Part shown: positions 1 to 11,615 of the stretch, one piece after another
Numbering within the stretch: the first letter of the stretch is position 1
Layout of the letters: each line of letters starts with the position of its first letter
DNA from: Mauremys mutica
Taxonomy: Eukaryota > Chordata > Testudines > Geoemydidae
NCBI RefSeq assembly: GCF_020497125.1
Contig: NC_059079.1
Span: 10,311,553-10,375,552, forward strand
Reading direction: 5' to 3'
Length of the DNA: 64,000 nt
The notes under the pieces: model-generated
What the model was told of the DNA's origin: nothing
Seen by the model: the letters and a program-made list of their open reading frames with translations, nothing else
Databases searched by the model: none
Position numbers and translations under genes: made by a program

Positions 1-1210
1 GTATCACATGAGAAGCACTTTTTCTCTTGCTTCCTTATAAAGGAATGATTATATAAAGTTAACAGCTCACAAAAATTATGAAATAGCAGAAGTGTAACTA
101 GCAAGAATTCTGCATTCCAACCAATACAGTAGTGCTCCCTATCTCACAGGAAAAGTGATGGTTTTTATAGAAAAGGAAAAATACAAGATTTCTTTAACAG
201 AGATGGGACTATGGAGATGACTTGCAGGGCTAGTGGCTCCCATGCATTTCTTCCAATCACAAGCAAAACCAACAGAACTACTATCAATGTAATCTGCCTT
301 TTGCAAATACTACCCAAGGCCAATGCATCCAACTTAGCATGTTTTCCATTATTATAGTAGCATCTCTAGAAGCTCTAACCTGATAGGTACTGCACGAAAG
401 TCTGATAACACACAGGCTCTGCCCTGAAAAGCATAGTCTAGATAGGAAAAATAAAGGCCAGAGAAGAAAAGGTATCATCCCTATTTTTACAGAGGGAGAA
501 CTGAGGCACAGAGAATGAGAGACTCAAAAGCAGCACTTAAGCCCATAAGCAAACTCTTGAAGTTAGGTAAGTCTATCCCTATTGAATAAAGGTCTCAAGC
601 ACATGCTTAATTAAGCATGATAAACTCCCTTTAACCTCAAGCTTAAGTGCTTTACTGAACTGAGACCTAACACAAAGTCGATCAGGATGTCATTTATATA
701 ATCTATCAGCTCACACTACAAAATCATTTCACCACTGAAATGTTGTCACCTTCAGCTGCATTCAGTTGTGGTGTGTGCCGTGCAGTTTTGCCCAGGACAA
801 ACCCCTAATTCCCACTGAAAAAAGTCAAAAAAATCTCTAGTCTCCATTCAGAGAAGACAGATCTTCTGTGTTAAGATCTCACCTGAAAAAACACAAAAAA
901 GTAAGCTGCTGGAAATCAATGTAAGGAGATTAAAGACAGGTGAGAGAGTCAAGCCAGGATTCAAGCTTGTGGTTCCCTGGTTAGGTATTTCACAATTGAT
1001 GGTTAGATCTCCAAGACAGTCCCATAAACTAATTTAAATGTTTAAAAGCTATGCACATAGATGCTTGCCTGACAAGCCTGTAGAGCAATACAAGTCACAG
1101 ACATGAAGCATTACGTAAGCAGATGGGGATAGTGCTGAGCTGAGATTGAAACAGACCACTACTTCAAAGCAGTAAATAACTGACTGTTTTTAAGCAACAA
1201 CTGCTGTTAC
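1..1210 (-). other. NRDC: NRDC intron 7 (partial)
   Basis: AT-rich intron sequence running off the left edge. It contains a MIR-like SINE fragment at about 472-540 and a weak palindromic stretch at 582-668. I see no further NRDC exon here. Confidence 0.7.
472..540 (-). repeat. MIR/CORE-SINE fragment
   Basis: The plus strand reads ATCCCTATTTTTACAGAGGG, then AGAACTGAGGCACAGAGA. This is the reverse complement of the MIR core and tail (CCTCAGTTT...CTGTAAAATGGGGAT). It is an old, diverged copy. Confidence 0.55.
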
Positions 1211-1333
1211 CTTTAGATTGGACGACTAAAGTCATATAGTGAGCAGAGTAATAGCGCTGCCAGAAATCCCTCAGCCTGGTGTAGGTATCAATATTATTCA
1301 CTTTAGGCTCATGTTTGAGTGTCTCTGCATTGC
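1211..1333 (-). CDS. NRDC: Nardilysin, coding exon 7 (last one in window)
   Basis: It completes Gly302, then encodes residues 303-342 and the first base of residue 343. The translation reads NAETLKHEPKVNNIDTYTRL, then LRDFWQRYYSAHYMTLVVQS. The FW..YYS.HYMTLVV segment is a conserved M16 strand. Acceptor TTTACAG|GC, donor AAAG|GTAACA. In related proteins a phase-1 exon beginning with the rest of a Glu codon follows. I could not find it in positions 1-1210, so about 800 residues of the roughly 1150-residue protein lie outside the window. Confidence 0.94.
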
Positions 1334-2500
1334 CTGTAAATATATTTTGAAAAATGGTCAGTTATCTGGATACTGATATGCCAGAGCCTCATATAACATA
1401 AGATCACAGAACCCAGTCTTGGACTCCTTGAGTACCAAAAACTCCCAGTAAAACCAACAGGAATTCTGCATGTGCAAGGGATACAGGATCTGGCACAGAG
1501 TCTTCTAATGGCATAAATACATGAAGAAATGCTGAAAACATACACAGAAAATTTTTTAACTAATGTTAAGGTTCTGTATTAACGCACAAAAACTGCTAGA
1601 AAACAAGAGTTAAAGTTACACTTCAATCGGTTTTTACTTAGTATTGTTACAAGTAAATATTTCAAGAAAAAAAGTGTTTTCTGTATGTTCACTTTGTGCA
1701 CTGTGGACAGCTCTTGGTGTATGGCCTTTTTGTTTCCCGTTTATGCAATGCTCTCTTTCCCCTATTGCAAAACTTTAAAAAAAAAAAAAAAAAAAGGAAA
1801 AGAAAATCTGTTGAAGTTTTACAAATCACTTGTCAGGAGAGATTCAGCTGTAGATGTAGCACATGGAACTACACTCCATTTTTTAACCTGACTAGATTTC
1901 AAAGCTGATAGGATTTAACACAAGTGTTATCTTGTAACTTATGCACATCAGCACACTTGGGGCTTGGTGCAGAAAGGCTCTCCTGGGACCATGTGAAGTG
2001 AATTCTCTCCCACCCACAAGGCTACGGAATGGCAGTGAAGCAACTCTTCAGCTGCTACTGCAGCCCTGAGACTGAACCAACTCTTTTGAAATATCTTCCT
2101 AGACTCAGGCCTTGTGAGCCCACATGTATTTTTTCTTTTATGTCCAAATACAAATCTTATTTTTCCAAGGATTTTTAAAGGAAAAAGACAAGAGGTTATG
2201 CAAACCAGGGCTTCCCTAGAGAGCATCACCAGTACACTAACACAAAATGACCATGAGCCACTGTAATTAGCAGCAGCTTAACAGAAGGGCTACCATTGAA
2301 AAAAATCTATTAAATAGATGTTGCACCTTTTATCCCAAAGTGTTTTACTCTATTCAGAATGAAGAGCTATTTTCATACGTTTCAACTGCCACCAGATTTT
2401 AGTGCGATACTACAAATAATCCCATATTGTTAAGACATTTTGCTACCTTTTTTTACACCACATGTTTCATGAAGTCTTAGAATGTCAGAGAAGAACATAC
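1334..2500 (-). other. NRDC: NRDC intron 6
   Basis: A 1.17 kb intron between coding exons 6 and 7. It has a poly(A)-like run at about 1777-1795. I recognise no repeat or gene here; short open frames are chance. Confidence 0.6.
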
Positions 2501-2596
2501 CCCAAAAGAATTTCTTCATAGGATGCCCAGGCCTGGCAAGGCTTCCAAACAGCATTTCCTTCCTGTTTGCATCAGAGGGTCTTGCTAGTTGATACT
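2501..2596 (-). CDS. NRDC: Nardilysin, coding exon 6
   Basis: It completes zinc ligand Glu270, then encodes residues 271-301 and the first base of Gly302. The translation has YQLARPSDANRKEMLFGSLA followed by a KKFFW segment, conserved in nardilysin. Acceptor TTAACAG, donor TGGG|GTATGT. It follows exon 5 after a 1.0 kb intron. Confidence 0.94.
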
Positions 2597-3597
2597 CTGT
2601 TAATTTAAAGCATTAGCACTCTATTAATCATCAGTATGTGAGGCAATGTTGCTACTAACTAATGTGCTCAAAACGAACAGAGAAGAGAACAAAACCTCAG
2701 TTCGTTGCTGAGAAGCCAAGGGGAAACTGAGAAGCAGGGAGGCATTCAGTGCCCAATCGTGCAACGTTTTGCATGCCCTCAACTTCCATTTAGTGGGAAT
2801 GGAGGACAGGCAACACCTTGCAGAACTGGATCTTTAAAAAGAAAGTACAACAGAACAGTTTAAATATTACTATTCCTTGTAGTTTATCTACCCTGGAACT
2901 CCAGCATAATTATGAAATCAAGAGATTGAACACTGAGCTGATGAAGCATGAGGGATTCTTTGACTGTTTTAAACTCTGTTTTTGTTAATAACTTTAAATT
3001 TAACTCAGCCCCCTGAGAAGCACTTCAGAGAATAGATGTCCTTGTTAAAGATCCTACTGAAAGTGGAGCAATAGAAGGGATGAGAAAGTTGACAATACAC
3101 ATTTGGGGCCGTTACTATGTCCTCTTAACAAAATCAGGGAAGACCAGACTTATAATTCCTAACTTAAAAAACAAGAACAAAAAATATTTTTAATATTTCC
3201 TTAAAAGCTCACCCCTTTCAGGTCGTCTTTATGTATCAGAGCATCAAAAAGCAGCAGCAACCCTTTCACCTCTTCGCAGATTACCAATAACCTAGTTCTT
3301 TTTCATTCCATACATCAGTTTTGTTTTGCTTCACTGATTTAGCAAAGTTTTTCAGACGTGCTTCTGTCAGATATATGTACTGCCTTACTGTCAGAAAACT
3401 TAGGTACTCCCTGCCCAATTAGATACTACTTTGGGCCTTACTAGAACATGTGGTGAATTAGAAGTGGAGCATATTGGTTTCATTTGAGGGAAACAGAATC
3501 TAAATAAATTCAGTACTTTAAGTGGGGAGTTTTGCAATATATTGTTATACCAAATACCAAGCATCAAGAATAATGGTGACAAGAACATTACACTTAC
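2597..3597 (-). other. NRDC: NRDC intron 5
   Basis: A 1.0 kb AT-rich intron between coding exons 5 and 6. No element is recognised. Confidence 0.6.
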
Positions 3598-3671
3598 CAC
3601 TGTCCACAGCCTCAACTTCCCGGTCAATTGCATCCCTGATCATTAGTGGGTGAATGAAGAACTGTGCCCAC
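3598..3671 (-). CDS. NRDC: Nardilysin, coding exon 5
   Basis: Residues 246-269, plus completion of Arg245 and the first base of Glu270. It encodes WAQFFIHPLMIRDAIDREVE, then AVDS. The AVDSE motif carries the third zinc ligand (Glu189 in insulin-degrading enzyme). Here that Glu270 codon is split G|AG across the exon 5/6 junction. His193 to Glu270 is 77 residues, the same spacing as His112 to Glu189 in insulysin. Acceptor TTTTAG, donor G|GTAAGT. Confidence 0.94.
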
Positions 3672-4974
3672 CTAAAAAATAAAGAAAAAATGGTAAATTT
3701 CATTTTCCCCCATTGTCTAGTGAGCAGAACAAAACAAACAAAAAAAGATTTTCTATAATAAAAAACTCAGTTTTTCTGACAAACATCATCCACTGTTTTT
3801 ACATTTAGGATTTGCATTAAGTCAGAAATGTTTTAATTCTAAACTACATTTTCACCAGTTCTTAAAGCCTTTATAGAAAATTTTATAAAGCCAAGTTTTA
3901 AGTGTTCTTAAAAACTTAAAAAAAAACAAAAAAAACAAACCGCAAGGCCCCTAGTTCTTCGGAGCTGAAGTGCGTTGGTAGGACATGGTATCATAGGATG
4001 CATGGTTATCTGCCTTTACATCCTGAGAATGATCATATCAGTGGTCCATTGAGCCTGATTCTCATCTCCAACAGTGGCCACCGGTACCAGATGCGTCAAT
4101 GGATAATGGATTACGCATTGAATTTTTAAATTAAGCTGGACAATATCAATGCAGTTGTTAGGTGATTTGACCTTGGCGTAATTGACAAGCTGTTTATGTA
4201 TAAGTGTATTTTTAGAGACTGGCAAGAGCTTTGGGTAGGTTACCTTTTACTGGAGACTAGTAAACAATGAAAACAAATAAACGTCTGTTTTTTAAAACCC
4301 TATTCAGCTTTTTGCTTTAACATCATGAGGCAAAGCATTCCGCAGCTTCATTATCCACAGAGCTAAAGAATATTTCCTTTCATTAGTTTGTAATTTGTTG
4401 CCTTTCACATTCGTTAGCTGCAGTCACTCTTGTATGAGTACAGTTAATAGGAACTACTTTTTCTATCCCATACATTACTTCACACACTATCCTATCCTTT
4501 CTGTGTCATTGTGTCAACAGCCTCATTCTTTTCAATCTCTCTGTAGAAGAAAAATCTTACCATACCTCTAAATATCTTTGTTGCTAGTTTCTAGACCCCT
4601 TCAAGCTTATCTGATTTCAACCCTTAAAGGGCTGAATTCTGCCCTTAAAACATTTGCTCATAGCTCCCATAAAAGCAGCACTCCCACTGTGTGTACATTC
4701 TCGTGCAAACCTTAGCTCAATCAACATATTAATGGCTTTGATAAAAACACCTGAGGGCAGTGCAGCCTAGTTTCCTCCTGCAAGAGGATGGGGGGCAAGA
4801 AGAGGGAAATACATGTATTAAAAATATTAAAATTGCACTTCTCAAAAAGGAGAGAGAGAATATTTTTATTCTTATGGCAGGAATCCAGTTAGACTGGTGG
4901 AGCTTTATTGTGCTAACATATCATATGGCCTGGTGTGAACAAAGTCAATGATCTTTCATGGCACTAAACATGTA

Positions 4975-5149
4975 CACCTCTACCCCGATATAACGCTGTC
5001 CTCAGGAGCCAAAAAAAAAAATCTTACTGCGTTGTAGGTGAAACCGCGTTATTTCGAACTTGCTTTGAGCCACCAGAGTGCGCAGCCCCACCCCGGAGCG
5101 CTGCTTTACCGCGTTATATCTCAATTCATGTTATATCATGGTAGAGGTG
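4975..5149. mobile_element. Tigger-like (Tc1/mariner group) MITE
   Basis: Inverted ends CACCTCTACCCCGATATAAC and GGTAGAGGTG are flanked by a TA duplication (4973-4974, 5150-5151). The internal sequence shows repeated GTTATATC/GATATAAC half-sites. It is 175 bp with no coding capacity. The TA target and ends match the much larger copy at 34050-34968. Its family is assigned from memory of reptile repeats. Confidence 0.8.
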
Positions 5150-5455
5150 TACTTTCTCCAATAGTACTGTGGGCCACATAAACTAGAATTTTTGTAAGAC
5201 TGGTAGATTCTCTTTTTTGAAAAGAGACTTAACCAAAAATTAAACAGCTTTGGGGGCACATATTTAAAAGGATCAGGCCATTAAAAGATTCTAGCTGCAT
5301 CTCTCCTGAATAGAGGATAAATGGAATTAACTAGAAATGGCAACAACAGGAGACTATTATAAAGTCCTAAAATATAGCCAACATGTTATCTGCAGTAAAC
5401 ACACATTGCACACATACACAGCCCCTGGCAACAAGCCTCCCAGCCCAGTTTGATA

Positions 5456-6835
5456 GACTTGGGCTAGCGGGGCTTGCGTTAATGCCCTAAAAATAGCATG
5501 CAGACAGCGCTTTGGGGGCCAGGCTCTGAAGCCAAAGAGGGCAGACTTCAGAGCCCAAACTCCATCCCGAAACACAACTTCAAAGTGCTCTCTGTGACGC
5601 TGCACTCCATGTGTTTTATGGAAACATGTTTATACGTGTGAATATGATGTAACTGGAATATGCTTCATGCAAAAGGTCTCTTGTAAGGTATCATTACAAA
5701 GCTATGAGTGTGTTCATCCTATTTGTATGAATGTATCCTTGTATCTAAAACTAGAAATATGAAGAATTACTCTGAGGTCCTCTTGTAATTATGCAAAGTG
5801 CGAGCCATTAATGGTGGCTTAGGATCTTGATGGTTCCCATTAACTAGAACAATTGGTTGTATATGGCTCTGTTTACTTGTAAGCCTTCCTGTGTTCCTGT
5901 CAGGCCAGAAAGAATGGAGGCTTAGGGTCGCACGGGACATGTGACCTTATCACCTGGTACTGGAATCCATCTTAAACCTGGTACTTTTCCATTTAGAAGG
6001 AGGGGTAGGGACCCAGAGACACAAGATTCCTGCCTTGTGCCAAAGCCATAAAAGGGGATGGAACAGAACAAAGGGGGCTGTCAGTAATGAGAAATCCCCT
6101 AGTTACCACCTAAGCTGGAACTAACAAGAACTGTACCAGGGGAAAGGATTGGGCCCAGACTAGGAAGGAATCTACTCTGTGAAAGCAGCTTATTGAAACA
6201 TCTCTGAGGGTGAGATTTACCTGTATTCAGTTTCTTAATGTATTAGGCTTAGACTTGCATGCTTTGTTTTATTTTGCTTGGTGACTTACTTTGTTCTGTC
6301 TGTTATTTCTTGCAACCACTTAAATGCTACTTTTTATACTTAATAAAATCACTTTTGTTTATTAATTAACCCAGAGTAAGTAATTAATACCTGGAGGAGC
6401 AAACAGCTGTGCATCTCTCTCTATCAGTGTTATAGAGGGCAGACAATTTATGAGTTTATCCTGTATAAGCTTTATACAGAGTAAAACTGATTTATTTGGG
6501 GTTTGGATCCCACTGGGAACTGGGTGTCTGGATGCTGGAAATAGGTGACTGCTGAACAGTTTTTGGTTAAAGTCTGCAGCTTTGGGGGCATGGTTCAGAC
6601 CTAGGTCTGTGCTGCAGCAGACTAGTGTGTCTGGCTCAACAAGGCAGGGTTCTGGAGTCCCAAGCTATCAAGGAAAACGGGCTCAGAGGTAATTTCAGCA
6701 CTTCAGGTGACAGTCTCAAGGGGGTCTCTGTGACCGAACCCGTCACACTGTCTACATGCTATTTTAGAGCGCTAGCCGAAGTCCGTCAACCCAGATTGGA
6801 AGGCTCACTGCCACAGGCTGTGTAGACATACCCAT
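5456..6835. mobile_element. MITE-like host sequence split by an LTR
   Basis: The left flank has GACTTGGGCTAGC and AAAAATAGCATGCAGACAGC. The right flank (6748-6835) has the inverted counterpart CTGTCTACATGCTATTTTAG, then AGCGCTAGCC, and ends with TGTGTAGACATACCC. These read as the two sides of one inverted-repeat element into which the LTR inserted. The outer left limit is unclear. Confidence 0.45.
5593..6747 (+). mobile_element. Solo LTR of an endogenous retroelement
   Basis: It starts TGTGACG and ends CGTCACA, so the ends are a 6-bp inverted repeat TGTGAC/GTCACA with TG...CA termini. A TATA-like CATAAAAGG lies at 6047-6055 and a polyadenylation signal AATAAA at 6342-6347, about 290 nt apart, in the order expected of U3-R-U5. 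No internal region adjoins it, so it looks like a recombined solo LTR. I could not see a clean target-site duplication. Confidence 0.7.
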
Positions 6836-7127
6836 TGAAATCTTTCCTCCTCTCGTAGCAAGTGCACAAATCACCTTAATCCCAAGAGAATATATACAAC
6901 TGTGAGGTACAGCTACTATCTCAAAAGATAACAAGAGATCCAAAATAAAGTCAGTCCCTCCATCTATATCATCTGTTACAATAAGGAGACCTCTAAATAT
7001 TCAGTCACCGCTGGCTCCCTTCAATCAGGCCAAGATAAAGCAATGCAAAGTTACACAGTCTCCTCAAGCAGATACAGATCATGTTAGTCTATTTTAACCT
7101 ATCCTTTGTTTGGTATGATCGAGTTAC

Positions 7128-7281
7128 CTGTCAAGTGCTTCTTTAAAGTACTTCCTCTGTACATCAAACTGGAAGACTGTCCGTTCACAGTCAGTTGAAG
7201 CGTTGTCACTGCCCCCATGTTTCTTCAGGAATGCGTCAAACCCATTCTCATCTGGATACTTCAAACTGCCCATAAATACCA
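7128..7281 (-). CDS. NRDC: Nardilysin, coding exon 4
   Basis: It completes Met194 and runs to the first two bases of Arg245. It starts VFMGSLKYPDENGFDAF and contains the GGSDNASTD segment, the equivalent of the strand and active-site edge following HxxEH in M16 peptidases. The TTTCAG acceptor and CAG|GTAACT donor are canonical. The reading frame is open and near-identical to mammalian nardilysin as I know it, which indicates strong purifying selection. Confidence 0.95.
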
Positions 7282-7734
7282 CTGAAACAAAAGCCATCAA
7301 AATTAGGGAGATTTTATAAACATTTGATTGCAGAAAGACAGCTCACAGAGCCATCACCTAGAACAAGTAGTAATTACATACTGATGGCCTGATTTTCCAC
7401 TGCCTTGCATTTCGTGTAGTCATTTACACCTGTAGCAAGTGGATGTAAGATGCTACCAAATAAGAATACTAGCATTTTACAGCAACTTGCCACACACAAA
7501 CAATTATATCATGAATAAGGCAGTTGAAAAGCAGGCTGGTCAGTTACTGTGGGCCTAACATCATGCAATAATTCAAGACAACAAGTGTTTCATGTTCAAA
7601 TATGTCTTTAAGCCACAACAACTGAGTACACTGATCTGAATTTGGCCCTAGTGGTCACTATACAAAAGGCCAGACATGCAAGCTATCACCATCTCCCATG
7701 AGCCACTTGTGGGCTCATCTGCCCCGGTATTCAT

Positions 7735-7920
7735 TAAAGAAAAGTAGATCTTTTATTGGAGCAACTTCTGTTGGTGAGAAAGACAAGCTTTCAAGCCACA
7801 CACAGCTCTTCTTCAGGTCTGGGAAAGGTACACTCAACAGAAGCTGGTCCAGTAAAAGATATTACCTCACCCACCTTGTGTCTCTAACATCCTGGGACCA
7901 ATAAGACTACAACTACACTG
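7735..7920. mobile_element. Penelope-like element terminal fragment, palindromic
   Basis: Two arms face each other: 7744-7777 (GTAGATCTTTTATTGGAGCA, then ACTTCTGTTGG) and 7834-7866 (CAGAAGCTGGTCCAGTAAAA, then GATATTAC). Between them lies CTTTCAAGCCACACACAGCT, then CTTCTTCAGG. This is the kind of terminal sequence seen at Penelope-like insertions in reptiles, an inverted partial-LTR arrangement. Family assignment is from memory. Confidence 0.5.
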
Positions 7921-8112
7921 CATACAGAAAAGGAGAGAAAGGTGAACTAAAAGGGAAAAAGTTCAATATTGATGGGACATAAAGCCCCAAAATTTCCTCC
8001 TAGTCAAGCCTGTTTGATAGAAAAGTCAAGATTTAAAGAACAAGCAAGAAGCCTATCTTGAGGGAAACATGAGGCACGACAATAAAAATAAAGGTTCTGG
8101 TTGTGCTCTCAC

Positions 8113-8166
8113 ATACACTGATGTAAATCAGGAACAATTCCACTGAAGTCAATAGAGTTACATGGG
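8113..8166. repeat. Short palindromic repeat (GTAAATCA...TCAATAGAGTTACA)
   Basis: It reads TGATGTAAATCAGGAACAAT, then TCCACTGAAGTCAATAGAGT, then TACATGGGTGA. It matches copies at 30904-30957, 51306-51388 and 59356-59440, with a centre near CACTGAAGTCAATGGAG. Confidence 0.5.
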
Positions 8167-9162
8167 TGAAAAAGTAGTGGAAGAGTGTGCAAATCAAGAC
8201 CAAGGGTTTTAGGGTTTTTTTGTTGTTGTTTTTTTAAAGTGCCTTATCTCTCATACATGTTTCCTGGGACTACCCATGAATATCAAAAAGCTTACAAGAT
8301 AACCTTCAATATACACTTAAATAAAAACCTATCTTGCCATGTTTTGGGAGACATTCCTTCAAATTTACAAGACCACAGAGAAAAATAACCACTCAAAACA
8401 ATAAGAAAGAAAAATCCACCACTCTATGGCTCTCGGAAGAAAATTTTAGAATTGCTATTGGACAATGTTTGCAAAGGAGAAATTCATTGAATCAAATGAA
8501 AATAGGGCCGGGGAAAACAGAACAGTTGAATTCAGAATTTTGCTAGAGACCTGCACATCTAACTAGATAAATCAGAATCAATCAAGCATGTTTTTAGTCC
8601 TCTGAGAAAGGCTTGGTCCACATTTAATAATAGATTAAGTGTTAGAAAGCAGAGTTTTCGTACCTGGGCACAGATAGAGAGCGGTGTGTGTATACACACC
8701 ACTATAGTCATAGATACAAAAGGCTACAATTTAGACTTAGGTTACTTATACTGTCAAATACTTAAGGCCATAAAAATCTACAAAATACAAAGTCATAATG
8801 CTTATGACTAACGTATACATATTATATGTTTTGCATTCTCCCTTATTAAATTATGTTATTCCAAAACAGTATCCTCCGTACTTTAAAATTAAAACAAACT
8901 GAACTTCAACTACATTTTATACGAGTTAAAACCTATCACAAGATTTTAGATAGGAAGAGTTATTTTGTATGCAAACAGTCATTAAGCAAGAATTCTACAT
9001 GTAGGTGGAGTTCAGTGGGGAAAAATCTCAGGCACAAGCTATTTCAAATGGGAAAAGAGTAATTCTGCGTCGATAAGACACTAAAGAAACAGCATTCTAT
9101 AAACTCATGGCAACACATTTTTCACTGAAGTAAGAAAATGTGAAATATAAGCAGATACATAC

Positions 9163-9244
9163 TGTGTTCCAGAAAGTGTGCTAATCCAGGTAGGTCTTCA
9201 GGGTCAGAGAAGCTGCCGACAGCAATGCAAAGGGCAGCTGCAGA
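9163..9244 (-). CDS. NRDC: Nardilysin, coding exon 3 (HFLEH zinc motif)
   Basis: Residues 167-193 and the first base of Met194. It encodes SAAALC, the glycine/serine loop, then LPGLAHFLEH. HFLEH is the inverted M16 zinc motif HxxEH: His189 and His193 bind zinc and Glu192 is the catalytic base. The true acceptor is CTAG|TCT. A nearer TGCAG would put the exon in the wrong frame, so protein similarity decides the boundary. The donor is ACA|GTATGT. All active-site residues are intact. Confidence 0.95.
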
Positions 9245-9651
9245 CTAGAAAATGCACTATGGTAAGAGTCATTTTTCAAAATGTTATCTGGTAGCAATAA
9301 ATCCCACACCAATCAAGCACCTATTCCCCACCTATCCCACACCTATTCCCCTCAGGATCAGAAGAGGACAATGGACCAGGACTATATTATGTTTCATTCT
9401 GCTGCTATTCCTGTGGCAATCACTGGGCAAGCACTGTGTTCATGAGTAACAGCACAGGCTCAATCCTGGGCAAGAGATGAGGTCTCACATAAAAGTGAAG
9501 GTAGCAATATAAATACAAAGATAATTTAGGTAAGGGACACACACAGGCATGGAAGATTGGCCTGCTTGTCTGACCACAGCACTTCAGAGTTTGTGCCTAG
9601 GCAGGAGTCCTCCATTTAACAATTTTTCCATCATGTAAAATTAGTACATAC
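9245..9651 (-). other. NRDC: NRDC intron 2
   Basis: A 407-bp intron with canonical GTATGT donor and CTAG acceptor. Nothing else was recognised. Confidence 0.7.
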
Positions 9652-9955
9652 CTGCTTTTCTGCACAACCCCTCTTTCTTGTCTCTTCCTTTTCTGCTAGT
9701 TCTTCCAATTCACTGTCATCAGGGTCATTGAGATCCTCATCTCCACCACCATCATCTTCATCATAGTCATCGTCATCATCATCCCCCCCTTCTTTGTCAT
9801 CTTCAATCTCTGCTCCAGAGTCGTCATCCTCATCACTTTCATCCTCAGATTCATCACTGTCCTCCCCCTCCGAAGACACCACAGAAGGGGCAGTGTCCAT
9901 GTTATTTAAATCCGAAATCAACAGCGCACACAAGCCATTTTGTAATTTGATGTAT
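9652..9955 (-). CDS. NRDC: Nardilysin, coding exon 2 (acidic domain)
   Basis: This exon encodes Arg65 (completed) to Gln166. It begins YIKLQNGL, typical of nardilysin, then enters the long acidic stretch that separates nardilysin from insulysin: repeated Asp/Glu runs with scattered Ser and Gly, about residues 80-150, including a run of six Asp. In the family this insert interrupts the N-terminal M16 domain and is implicated in binding polyamines and partners such as HB-EGF. The exon is 304 bp, with a TATAG acceptor and a CAG|GTATGT donor in phase 0. Length and composition of the acidic run vary between species, so replication slippage in the GAT/GAA-rich DNA is likely. Confidence 0.95.
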
Positions 9956-11615
9956 CTATAAGAATAATTATATGACTATTTAGACTTCTCTTGTTTCCTA
10001 AAACCTCTGAATCTCACAGAAAAGTTTGAGTGTTTGTGGATTTACCACAATTGTTCTGGGCTCTTCAACTGAAGTTCCTTAGTCAAACCCTCTAAAAATG
10101 AAAACTGAAGATCTAAAGCAAGATGAGTAATTTCACCGCACAAAAGTAAAACCAGAACTTATTCTACCAGTACATTTTTTGCTGTTTAATTAAATATGCC
10201 TTATAAGATGACATGGGCTTAACTTTTAAAAAACAGCCTGCACATACATTAATTCCTACATTATTAAAGTCACATACAGTTAAGGATAACAAGGCCCAAT
10301 CCCCAATTCAGATTTTCCAGATCTAGATTTACAAAGTATGAAAGGAAAATGTAATATCATGAAACTTCATTGTGTTTTACTTGACAATTATCTTCATATG
10401 AGTGAATTATTTTTGCAACTTTTTTTCTACACAGATGCTGAATATTTGATTGTCAAGTACTCAGTCTGCTATGGTAGCGTACATTATATGACAATCTATA
10501 CAGGTGTCAAAGTATGACAGGAATGTGAAATATCCAGTGTTGTTGTAGACCGGTTGGTTGCAGAATATACATGAGAAGCATTTTAAGAATTAATGGAGAG
10601 AAATGAAAGTAGCTCAAAGCACTAGCAGAAGCCAGATGAAAATTTTACAGTGAGATAAAGTCAGTGGAAAGTATGTGAGCTTTTACTACCTTAGCAACTT
10701 TAAAAAAAACAAAAACAAAAAAAAACCACACACCAATCAAATGCTGCAGTTAGGGAAAGAACTTCAGGAAACTAATCTGACATACTATTTATGAAGCAAA
10801 TACACCTATAAGAGCAACTAGTTATATGCAGACAGACCTTCGCACCCAGAAAGCTCAGTGAAGCGAATGGGACTCTACAGAGCAGTTTGTAGGAGTGAGT
10901 CTTAATCTTTCCTTAAGTCAATTTCTCAAGACCCCCAATCATTGTTGCTCTGAATTTCCTCCCAGCTGATGTCTCTTCTTCACAAGAGAGAGAGAAATCA
11001 CTTCCCTGCTCCATGACTTTAAACTGCTACAGCCTAAAGAAAATAACTGCCTCTCTTTGCTGTTATAATGCAGCACAAATTTGTAACTCACTGCCCAGTG
11101 TCACTCCACAACTCTTCTCAGTAATACAGCTTTCATCCTTCACTTATGTATGCACATTGGATAATCTACTTCCACAAAAAAGTTGGCTGTGTATTCTTCT
11201 CCAGCTGATTCTCATTTGTGTTCTGTTGAATGTTATGATATTAAGAAGTTATGATTTACATTCTACAGGGCCAAAACCAACCTAAAAGGCCAAGAGGTCC
11301 AAGTCACCACCTCCACGTACTCCCCCCTCTGTGCAGGGGATTTATCATCCTTAGCACAGCCAAGGAAGAGGATCACATTTACCCAATAGGGTAGAAGTCC
11401 TCCCCCTTCCCTTGATCTGGAAGGAAAAGCCAGACTATTATTAGTTGGAGGTATCATGACAATAGTTTTTAAAATAGTTCTCTGTTGTGCAGAAATTAAC
11501 TTTTGAGACAACCCCACTCCATGCACATAAAGCTACCTCTCTACCACCAACACTGAATCTTAATTATACCATACATACAAATTTGGAAAATTATTTACAA
11601 TTGTAACTGCATAAA

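Larger units (their letters stand above)
3672..7127 (-). other. NRDC: NRDC intron 4
   Basis: A 3.46 kb intron. It holds a Tigger-like MITE (4975-5149) and a 1.15 kb solo LTR (5593-6747) that sits in an older MITE-like sequence. No recognisable feature was seen at 3672-4970. Confidence 0.7.
7282..9162 (-). other. NRDC: NRDC intron 3
   Basis: A 1.88 kb intron. It contains a Penelope-type palindromic piece (7735-7920) and a short palindromic repeat (8113-8166). The rest is AT-rich with nothing recognised. Confidence 0.65.

Noticed and set aside
9252..9449. 65-codon plus frame next to NRDC exon 3
   Set aside because: Antisense chance frame in an intron, no domain.
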